A stretch of DNA of 11,191 bases from Echinostoma caproni. Taxonomy: Eukaryota; Platyhelminthes; Trematoda; Plagiorchiida; Echinostomatidae. Location of the stretch: the NCBI GenBank assembly GCA_900618425.1, contig UZAN01042825.1, forward strand, positions 12,914 to 24,104, written 5' to 3'. The position numbers and the translations under genes were made by a program. Every line of letters begins with the position of its first letter. Position 1 is the first letter of the stretch. Below the pieces are notes generated by a model. It saw only the letters and a program-made list of their open reading frames with translations, was not told the DNA's origin and did no database searches. Below are positions 1 through 6,408 of the stretch, in pieces.

Positions 1-1734
1 AGAGGTGAATGAACCAAATACTGGAATATCGCTGCTGACTTGCAGTCTGCGCTTGGTTGCACAAACGCTAGAGTGCATCCTCAAACAAAGCCTACCCTGG
101 ACCGGGCGGCCCAGTAGTACAATAGACCACATAACAGACAACTATGAATGTTCTCGCTCTCATGATTTCGCACCCTAAAACTTCAACAGTCGAGAGACTT
201 TCGACACTGTACACACTCTTTTGTTCTCCCAGCCCCTCCCCACCTCACCTTTACCCCCAGCCCCCCCCCAAACTCTATTCCATCTCCCTCGGGTACTTCA
301 TCTAATCGCAGTGAAAGTAGTGCCTCAGGCGGAAATTCTGTCGCTGTGCTCTCTTGCCGTATCTCGACTGCCGTTCAAGTCTCACCGAATGCTCCACCAG
401 CTGAAGCTCTTCTCCGCCCTCGATATCCTTTCAAACTAGCCACGTTTAATATTCGTACTCTGATGCGTATAAGACAACAGGCGAGTTTAGCTCGTACGCT
501 CGAAACCATAGACATCGATGTGTGTTGTATCCAACGGACTCGCATTCAAAACTCCAGCTCCATTATCCAATTGACGAAACTTGTTTGTCGCATCGGCAAA
601 CGCTCCAAAAGACTACAGCCCATATGCAGTTAAAGATGGATTTTATCATAACCTACACGACCTCTTGCGTAGAGCGACCCGGGCTGATATCGTCATTTTA
701 GCAGGAGATATGAATGCTACAGTAGGCCGGTTGACTTCGAGTGAGGCGCATCTGGGGGGTCCTTTCCGACTAGGTTCCTGTCGCTCGGAAAACGGGGAGC
801 GGCTGTCGGCTTTGTGTTCCGACCACCGCCTGTTTCTCACCAGTACGAACTTCAGATGATCCAACTGCTGGTACGCAACCTGGCATCCGCCCTCCTCGAG
901 ACAGAGATGGACGCAGATCGACAACATCGCGATAAGCTACCAATTGCGGGGCTGCAATCAAGACTGCCGATTGTACTGGAGCACTCCCCTCGAATCCGGC
1001 CACTCATTAGTATGTGCTAAGCTTTCCATGTGCTTCGGTGGGCGTCCCATACCCACGACACAACGACGGTTAGACTGTGATAAGCTGTTCAAACCAGCTT
1101 GTCTAATTGTCTTCCAAAACGCACTATCTGCAAAGCTAGTACCAACCCCACCCGATGAAGTTAACCAGCACTGGTCGCTTATCAAGAATGCTGTGCATTC
1201 TGCTGACTCAGTTAGTTGTTGTCTGACACATCGCGCCGTGACACCCTGGATCTCAGCGGAATCTCTACGAGTTCTCGACGCACGCCTCTCAATCCCGACC
1301 GGCAGCGAGCATAATGAAATACGACGAGTGACGAGTCGTAACCTCAACGTAAGCTTACACAGAGACTGAGAGATCTGGTGGACTCGACGCGCATCAGAGA
1401 TGGAACGTGCTACCCTCATGGGTAATTCCATAAGCTTTTTCATCTCATCCCGGTCAGCAGTATTAAAGCCCTGGGTGAGAGGGAACCAATCTTCGAAGCT
1501 GACGGTTCGCCCATTCACAATCAACAGCGACGTTTTGCACGCTGGGCGGAGCACCTCAAAGCACAATTTAGCTGGTCACCGGCGTCAGCTCCTCACACAG
1601 CTATTCCGGCACACGTCCCATGGTCTGTCACAACAGACCCACCTTCTGAGGCGGAAATCCGCAAGGAGATCCAAATCTTGGGACGTCACAAAGCGCCGGG
1701 CTCCGATGACCTTAGGCTTTTTAAAGAACTATAG
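1..1734 (+). pseudogene. Decayed RTE-type (SR2-like) non-LTR retrotransposon ORF: endonuclease, linker, start of RT
   Basis: RTE ORFs encode an AP-like endonuclease followed by reverse transcriptase. Here frame 1 is open from 169 to 633: a Ser/Pro-rich N-terminal part, then the endonuclease motif ATFNIRTL from about 439. Frame 2 carries on from about 581 with AGDMNATVG at about 701-727 and the block RWTQIDNIAIS at about 908-940, crossing an in-frame TGA at 857-859. After a stop at 1367-1369 the sense shifts to frame 1 (LRDLVDS), briefly frame 2 near 1400-1430, then frame 1 again through ARWAEHLKAQFSW and KAPGSDDL (1690-1713) to a TAG at 1732. Catalytic Glu is replaced by Arg (CIQRTRI, codon 535-537) and the final S-D-H reads S-G-H (995-1003). 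Roughly 70 codons normally lying between the Glu motif and GDMN seem deleted near 575-600. RT motifs proper are absent. Positions 1-168 fit the same frame but are broken by stops and weakly supported. The family name comes from memory. Confidence 0.82.
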
Positions 1735-2106
1735 GTCCTATTCTCCAAAAATATTATAAAATTTTATTGAGAAAAATAACCCCTGAACGTTTTACAGATA
1801 TTGCACTTTCATTTTGTTATTACTCTGTAAGTCCAGTGTTATTTTTTAGCACTTGGGTCAACTGATTTTGCACGGGGAAAATTTTTCGATCACACTCGAA
1901 TCTCTGGGCTGTTGGGCGACAATTGGATAAATTCATTCGTTGAATAATGACGATCCAGAAACTGTATAAATGCGAAAAAGCAGAATAAAATGGTGTTCCG
2001 AAATTTTGAGGGAGAAATAAAACCTGGAATAAATGTTCCTCATACGCAGTTATATGATATCGGAAAACAAAAAATATAATGTTTGTCGGTTGTGAAAAGC
2101 TCAGTA
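1735..2106. other. AT-rich segment between the RTE relic and a tRNA-like head
   Basis: No gene is recognised. On the minus strand a frame is open from about 2161 down to 1820, but its beginning is simply a translation of the tRNA-like sequence. A minus-strand AATAAA lies at 1763-1768, downstream of that frame. The segment could be the body of a tRNA-derived SINE-like element whose head is at 2107-2188 and whose tail abuts the broken end of the RTE relic near 1735. That is an inference from layout only. Confidence 0.3.
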
Positions 2107-2188
2107 GTCTGGGTGGGATTCGAACCCACGTATGGACGCCGCTTAGGCTTTGTACAATCATGCTCTACCAGCTGCGCTACGAGGCCAT
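2107..2188 (-). repeat. tRNA-like sequence (pol III A and B boxes), degenerate tRNA or SINE head
   Basis: Read on the minus strand, an A-box match TAGCGCAGCTGG lies at 2179-2168 and a perfect B-box GGTTCGAATCC at 2126-2116. The T arm is perfect: GTGGG, TTCGAAT loop, CCCAC. The rest does not fold as a working tRNA. The 7-bp acceptor stem has two mismatches and a G-T pair, the D stem has one mismatch, the anticodon stem hardly pairs, and about 14 bases separate the anticodon arm from the T arm. This suggests a tRNA-derived SINE head or tRNA pseudogene, still carrying an internal pol III promoter. A real tRNA with an intron is less likely. Confidence 0.7.
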
Positions 2189-2754
2189 ACCGATAGCACA
2201 CTGATTTTTTCACATTCGAATTTATATAAACAAACATAATGCTAACTTGAGAGTTATGCGGTACAAGTTCGATCGATACCTGGATTAGCTTCTAACTTGC
2301 ATTTGCAATTAGCCGTCTAAAAAATTGGTGAACTTTCAAATTTGTTCTGGCGATCACTTTCCTTGTGGCACTACTCCGACTGTTGTTTCTTCAAAGCCTC
2401 TTCCAAGTCCGAGAGGTTGGAAATGCTCTTCAGCCTCATTTTTTTTGTTTATTCTCAAATCTTTTAAATCCAACTGAGCAACGATCAGTGGGTTGAGCAA
2501 AACTGAGTAAAGATTCCTCAGTTTTGAGTGTACTCATACAACAACCTGGAATTTTGATCCCGTAAGATTCATCTCCTCATGCTGGATATCTTAAGGAACA
2601 TTTAAAGATCCATGACTAGACTAATAAGAACCATGCGATCACTCTCTCCATACATCAAAACTTTCACAAAAGCCGGGATAAAACTACCAACATATCGTGC
2701 AATACCATCGATCACACATGTTTCACGATATCAACGAGGCCACAAAGTGAATCA
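2189..2754. other. AT-rich spacer, no gene seen
   Basis: No open frame with protein-like composition and no RNA gene is visible. The one structure noted is a 10-bp perfect hairpin: CAAAACTGAG at 2498-2507 pairs with CTCAGTTTTG at 2517-2526 across a 9-base loop. It has no T tract after it and no assignable role. Confidence 0.4.
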
Positions 2755-2863
2755 ATCTTGATCAATCTAGATATTCGTATTTAACTCACAGTGACTTGTG
2801 AGAAGTTTGCATGGCATAACTGATGTTGATTGATATGACTGACTATCCTTCGGACTTCATCTA
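2755..2863 (-). repeat. Outer part of hammerhead/tRNA repeat: tail of one unit and head of the next
   Basis: Read on the minus strand, the tail of the unit in the adjacent inverted-repeat arm continues (motif CCGAAGGATAGTCAGTC) and runs into a second, diverged copy of the unit head. That head contains CCATGC at 2814-2809 and CTGTGAGTTAAATACGAATA, which match the head of the first unit (CCATGC at 3298-3293). The distance between equivalent head positions is 484 bp, so the repeat is at least a partial tandem dimer, as expected for a satellite-like family. Confidence 0.65.
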
Positions 2864-2906
2864 CACGCACAATCCTCAGTTCATCGATTCAGCCATATAC
2901 TCGAAA

Positions 2907-2951
2907 GCACTGGACTCGAGGTTCGCTCTTATTAGGGCTCATCAGTAGCGC
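2907..2951 (-). ncRNA. Hammerhead-ribozyme-like fold in the left arm
   Basis: This is the exact mirror copy of the motif at 4028-4072, read on the minus strand. It has the core CTGATGA, stem II, GAAC in place of GAAA, a short palindromic stem III, a GUC-type cleavage triplet and a stem I of five pairs plus one mismatch. The altered core makes strong self-cleavage doubtful. Confidence 0.65.
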
Positions 2952-2956
2952 ATATC

Positions 2957-3037
2957 TACCGTCCCGTCCGGGATTTGAACTCCGGACCCATCGTATGGAA
3001 GGCGTGTGCGCTACCACTGTGCCAACCAGCTCATACC
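2957..3037 (-). promoter_or_regulatory. tRNA-derived internal pol III promoter in the left arm
   Basis: On the minus strand an A box TTGGCACAGTGG lies at 3025-3014 and a B box AGTTCAAATCC at 2981-2971, one base off the tRNA consensus. The T-stem equivalent is a perfect 6-bp helix, GTCCGG with CCGGAC. Box spacing is tRNA-like. Transcription from here would run through the hammerhead core at 2951-2907. Confidence 0.75.
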
Positions 3038-3308
3038 ATGGCTGAACCAAATTGTCAATCCATGTTTGTTCAGGTGTCGTCTTCAGTGATAGTCAGTCAG
3101 TTCATTTGGCTCGAGAGCAACGAAGGGAGACACAGATGACAATCTGTTAACTCCACTCGAAATCCCACACCAATTCAGGACTTCCATGCAGGTTACGGGC
3201 TGATTTTCCAACGAACCTACAAGGCTTGATTGATATTCGTATTTGACTCACAGTTACTCATGAGTAGTGTGCGTCGGATAATTGATTCCGAGCGCATGGT
3301 TGAATCGA

Positions 3309-3670
3309 TGAACTGATGATTGTGCGTGAAGGTGAAATCCGAAGAATCATCAGTCAAATCAATCAATCTAGATACCATGATGACACATTCCTAATCGTCA
3401 CAGACACCGTCAAACTGTTAAATGAGGTCTCAATTTTATTGTGGGTGATCTTGAGAAAGGGAACTCTTCTGGTGCGTCTAACATTCAGGTCGTGTTTATT
3501 AAAGCATCGAGTGACTTACTTACTTTACTTTACTATAGGGCAGCTGGCTCCGGGGAGAGGATAAGCCGGTTTTATGGATATCCCGAATGTCCGCTGCCCA
3601 CGCTGGGCGATCTGCGGCAAGATCGGCGCATATTGTGATCCAGCTTGACTTCCATTGGTGAGCGAATCCG
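3309..3670. other. Spacer (loop) of the inverted repeat
   Basis: The first part, about 3309-3360, is a plus-strand fragment of the repeat tail: GAACTGATGATTGTGCGTG followed by a diverged copy of the CCGAAG...CAGTCA motif. Together with the end of the left arm it forms a junction between units of opposite orientation. The middle, 3360-3500, has no recognised content. From about 3508 an ACTT-type short tandem run leads into a more GC-rich block (about 3539-3640, with CAGCTGGCTCCGGGGAGAGG), which looks like a piece of another, unidentified repeat. No gene is supported. Confidence 0.5.
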
Positions 3671-3941
3671 TCGATTCATCCATGCGCTCGGAATCAATTA
3701 TCCGACGCACACTACTCATGAGTAACTGTGAGTTAAATACGAATATCAATCAAGCCTTGTAGGTTCGTTGGAAAATCAGCCCGTAACCTGCATGGAAGTC
3801 CTGAATTGGTGTGGGATTTCGAGTGGAGTTAACAGATTGTCATCTGTGTCTCCCTTCGTTGCTCTCGAGCCAAATGAACTGACTGACTATCACTGAAGAC
3901 GACACCTGAACAAACATGGATTGACAATTTGGTTCAGCCAT

Positions 3942-4022
3942 GGTATGAGCTGGTTGGCACAGTGGTAGCGCACACGCCTTCCATACGATGGGTCCGGAGT
4001 TCAAATCCCGGACGGGACGGTA
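3942..4022 (+). promoter_or_regulatory. tRNA-derived internal pol III promoter in the right arm
   Basis: A box TTGGCACAGTGG is at 3954-3965 and B box AGTTCAAATCC at 3998-4008, inside a perfect 6-bp T-arm helix. It lies just upstream of the hammerhead motif in the same orientation, the arrangement known for schistosome Sm-alpha elements. Confidence 0.75.
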
Positions 4023-4027
4023 GATAT

Positions 4028-4072
4028 GCGCTACTGATGAGCCCTAATAAGAGCGAACCTCGAGTCCAGTGC
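4028..4072 (+). ncRNA. Hammerhead-ribozyme-like fold in the right arm
   Basis: Stem I is GCGCTA (4028-4033) against CAGTGC (4067-4072): an A/C mismatch next to the cleavage site, then five pairs including one G-U. The core CTGATGA is at 4034-4040. Stem II is GCCC (4041-4044) with GAGC (4051-4054), one C/A mismatch, loop TAATAA. GAA follows at 4055-4057, but the next base is C where hammerheads have A. Stem III is CTC against GAG, so short that a loop would have to open it or two molecules would have to pair. The predicted cut follows GTC at 4064-4066. Layout and helices fit the schistosome type; activity is doubtful because of the A-to-C change. Confidence 0.68.
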
Positions 4073-4115
4073 TTTCGAGTATATGGCTGAATCGATGAAC
4101 TGAGGATTGTGCGTG

Positions 4116-4697
4116 AAGGCTAGTCATTTCAATCACATTGCACTCTATACCTGTGGAATCAGCCGTCGGAATGTGATAAATGGTTTCCAGTCGAGTCAGC
4201 TGTGAGATAACTGAAGAACATTAGAGTATGTAGGTCATTTACTTTGGTCTTCCGATGAGTGAGCTCTACATCAGAATCAATAATGATTCACGAAATATTG
4301 ATGACTGTGAGTTGCGGTATCGTTACACGAATTTTGCGCAACTTGGTGACCTGTGGACGTGTTGGTTTGTAATCCGAGAATATTCACCTTGTTGTTCTCG
4401 CTCACTTCGTGGCATTATTTTTTTTCTGCCTTTAGTGTTTGGTTCATCACTTGTTCAACCGGACACTGATCGCTTTTTAACGTGATATGCATCGCGGCAA
4501 CAACCATTGAACTGATAGACAATGTGACAAGCGTTCAGATTAATCTTGAAGATGGAATTTTACAGTCATTCGGGGTTCACGCTTCACATAAATGGTTTGC
4601 CACAAGTATGGCATCGCACATGGATTGACACTGTCACAAAGATGGATGGGTTGTGCTATATCATGTTAATTCAACAAGCAAAACAGCGCGGTTAGCC
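4116..4697. other. Unassigned sequence between repeat copies
   Basis: A 76-codon frame at 4255-4485 (+) has no supporting context and low-complexity stretches, so it is not called. No RNA gene or clear repeat boundary was found. The stretch is ordinary AT-rich intergenic-type DNA. Confidence 0.4.
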
Positions 4698-4830
4698 GTC
4701 CGGTGGCTGAGTGGATAGTATGTATGTTTGCGTTCTACTTGGGTTCTACGGGTTGGATCTCAAGTTAGGTCGATAGACTTCGCGCACACTGCACTGATGA
4801 AACCCAATCAGGTCGAAACAGCTGTTTAAG
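4698..4830 (+). repeat. Second tRNA-plus-hammerhead element (Sm-alpha-SINE-like), diverged
   Basis: A perfect A box TGGCTGAGTGG (4704-4714) is followed by a decayed B box GGTTGGATCT (4751-4760). A hammerhead core begins 33 bases further on: CTGATGA at 4794-4800, stem II AACC/GGTC around loop CAATCA with an A/C mismatch at its base, intact GAAA at 4815-4818, and palindromic ACAGCTGT as stem III. Stem I is largely lost: the flanks GCA and TAAGC hardly pair. Head and spacing differ from the inverted-repeat family, so this is a separate subfamily or a much older copy. The order promoter then ribozyme follows the known schistosome SINE plan. Confidence 0.72.
4794..4826 (+). ncRNA. Hammerhead-ribozyme core remnant
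   Basis: All conserved single-stranded core bases CTGATGA and GAAA are present. Stem II has three good pairs above a mismatched closing pair. The site equivalent to the cleavage triplet reads GTT. Stem I is too degraded for the full fold in this sequence alone, so I treat it as a non-functional remnant. Confidence 0.6.
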
Positions 4831-5094
4831 CTTTTCAGCTCACGCCTCGTTCACACGACGAATTCATCATACTATGCTCCAAGATATTTCAGTTGATAAG
4901 GGCTTTTCCCAAAGAAGTTAAGTTCTACCACACAGTCACTGTCACGCCACTTGAACAGGTTATATTTTGCTTTTCTATAATATTCGTCGAGCTGAGTATC
5001 CTCGGGGTTATTGTGGTGAATGTGGGGATGAAAGAATGATCAACTTCAGTTGATTGTTAGAATAAAAAATTCTTCATGTGATCCAATGGAGCAA

Positions 5095-5190
5095 AGATCC
5101 CCAGCCCAAGCGAGATTCGAACTCCCCGCATGCAGGTCGAGTGCACGTTTGTATGCATACACTACGTTTGAATCCAACGAACGATAGTGG
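5095..5190 (-). repeat. Decayed tRNA-derived SINE head
   Basis: On the minus strand a near-consensus B box AGTTCGAATCT is at 5123-5113, with sequence upstream that resembles the head at 4698-4760 (GTAGTGTATGCATAC against GGATAGTATGTATG). The A box region is no longer recognisable and no hammerhead core is seen downstream. It is probably an old copy of the same broad SINE class. Confidence 0.45.
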
Positions 5191-5626
5191 TGTGAATCTC
5201 ATGATTAATTATGCAGTTTACTAACCGGTACAATTTGAACTATCCACTCAGTTCCACAATTCATCTTGTATTGTTGGTATCTGTATTTGCATAGATTTCT
5301 GCGTGTATAAATCTCCGTATTTCATTCAAAAATAATCAATAATCTCATTGAAAGAAGGAAATAATATGAGTAAAATATTCGACCTTCAGGCTTGATGAGA
5401 AATTCAGAGGAAATGCGCTGCTGGGTTGTAAGCAATCTATCAAGATAGGGGATTGTGGAATTTCTGTACAGGTTGACATAAGAGAGTAATATACGACATG
5501 TAAAACGCGTCGATGAATGAGAGTGGCATCTGAATTGATCGCCATTCGAAAGGTAAATGGGGGTTAGAGAGGATTTTCTGTAAAGTTGTTTTACATGCGG
5601 ATAAGTATACTTTACTGTAGTGATCA
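5191..5626. other. AT-rich spacer before the microsatellite, no gene seen
   Basis: Minus-strand frames that cross this stretch begin inside the trinucleotide repeat and have no independent support. No RNA gene or repeat family was recognised. Confidence 0.4.
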
Positions 5627-5709
5627 TAGTAGTAGTAATGGTAGTAGTAGTAGTAGTAGTAGTAGTAGCAGTAGTAGTAGTAGTAGTAGTAGTAGTAGTC
5701 GTAGTAGTC

Positions 5710-5750
<41 letters not shown>

Positions 5751-5761
5751 TGTAGTAGTAA
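5627..5761 (+). repeat. Interrupted (TAG)n trinucleotide microsatellite, about 135 bp
   Basis: Almost uninterrupted TAG/AGT/GTA repeat with a handful of single-base variants: an AATGG break near 5637-5641, a C near 5669, C variants at about 5700 and 5709, and a T near 5751. The breaks make it a compound, ageing microsatellite. Frames that translate it as poly-Ser, poly-Thr or poly-Tyr are artefacts of the repeat. Confidence 0.97.
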
Positions 5762-5954
5762 TACGCACGGGACTCGGAACATGAATCACGCAATAGGAAT
5801 CACAGGACCCGAATCAAGAATCAGCTATCACGGACTGGATTACGGAAGCACCGGACCGGAATGGCACTAGCACGCAATGTCCCACATAACTGAGACGCGT
5901 GGAAAAGGCCACAAGAATGGTAGTTCTTAGTTAGTTTATTGAAAGAAATGAGGG

Positions 5955-6188
5955 TGATTAAATAATTAGATCCGCATAGGAATGTTTGGATTAGCTACAA
6001 TGAGAGAAAACCAAAAACAACAATTTTCGATTGACGACTTTTCAACCCTCTTGAAAGGCCTTTTTCAAGTCAATTGTATTGACTTCTCCAAACATTCCTA
6101 TATGGATCTAATAATATGAGCACAACGCACAAGTGCTTCAAAGACATCCGTTTCAACTTTGGATGTGATACCGTCATGATTAAATAAT
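5955..6188. mobile_element. MITE-like element: 26-bp inverted repeats, possible 12-bp flanking direct repeat
   Basis: ATTAGATCC...GTTTGGA at 5965-5990 is the inverse of 6087-6112 over 26 bases with two mismatches (GC versus AT in the middle). The 96-bp interior contains a near-palindrome (CTTGAAA at 6050-6056 with TTTCAAG at 6063-6069). The 12-mer TGATTAAATAAT occurs at 5955-5966 and again at 6177-6188. It could be a target-site duplication, but the right inverted repeat ends 64 bases before the second copy, so the element boundary is uncertain. No transposase is encoded. Confidence 0.5.
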
Positions 6189-6408
6189 ATGTACAAAAGT
6201 AGATCATTGGTTATTTAGGCTTCCACAAATCGTATTGCAATATTGCTTGCATAATCCTGCTTCTGTCTGCACTGTCTCGGAGTGACTGGCACGATCTACC
6301 TATGGCGTGCGGTCAAAGGCCGTGATGCGCAGCCCTGTCATTGACGTCACCTTTCAAATTTGATTGATCGCATATGTCCAGAAACTGTAACACGCTGGTC
6401 CAGGGTAG
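6189..6408. other. Unassigned sequence between the MITE-like element and the relic gene
   Basis: It is less AT-rich from about 6260 to 6410, but I see no gene, RNA or repeat in it. Confidence 0.35.

Larger units (their letters stand above)
2864..3308 (-). repeat. Left arm of a 445-bp inverted repeat: tRNA-promoter plus hammerhead repeat unit
   Basis: This arm is the reverse complement of 3671-4115. Both arms are 445 bases long and, by eye, differ at only two positions: TTTGACTC versus TTTAACTC near the head, and GGTT versus GGAT next to the inner end. Read on the minus strand it runs head, pol III-type tRNA-like part (2957-3037), hammerhead core (2907-2951), tail. Similarity stops sharply at both ends. 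The near identity implies recent duplication and inversion, gene conversion, or an assembly artefact. Confidence 0.92.
3671..4115 (+). repeat. Right arm of the 445-bp inverted repeat: tRNA-promoter plus hammerhead repeat unit
   Basis: Same unit as 2864-3308 in opposite orientation. In order it contains the head (CCATGCGCTCGG at 3680-3691), the tRNA-like promoter (3942-4022), the hammerhead core (4028-4072) and the tail ending GATTGTGCGTG at 4115. After 4115 the match is lost, whereas the left arm carries on into more repeat tail, so this copy is truncated there. Confidence 0.92.

Noticed and set aside
958..1566. 202-codon open frame on the minus strand, the longest closed frame in the window
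   Set aside because: It lies antisense to the RTE relic, whose plus-strand motifs are clear. It has no recognisable protein features of its own.
2107..2188. A functional tRNA gene
   Set aside because: The anticodon stem and acceptor stem do not pair well and the variable region is too long; only the T arm is sound.
2040..2237. Minus-strand frame containing VAQLVEH and similar text
   Set aside because: This is the familiar mistranslation of a tRNA-like sequence. The underlying A and B boxes explain it.
2498..2526. 10-bp hairpin as a transcription terminator
   Set aside because: There is no T tract after it and no transcript nearby; intrinsic terminators of this kind are also not expected in an animal genome.
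4255..4485. 76-codon plus-strand frame
   Set aside because: No homologous motif, splice context or neighbour supports it, and such lengths arise often by chance.
5322..5870. Frames giving poly-Thr, poly-Tyr and poly-Ser proteins on both strands
   Set aside because: They are translations of the TAG microsatellite and do not show a gene.
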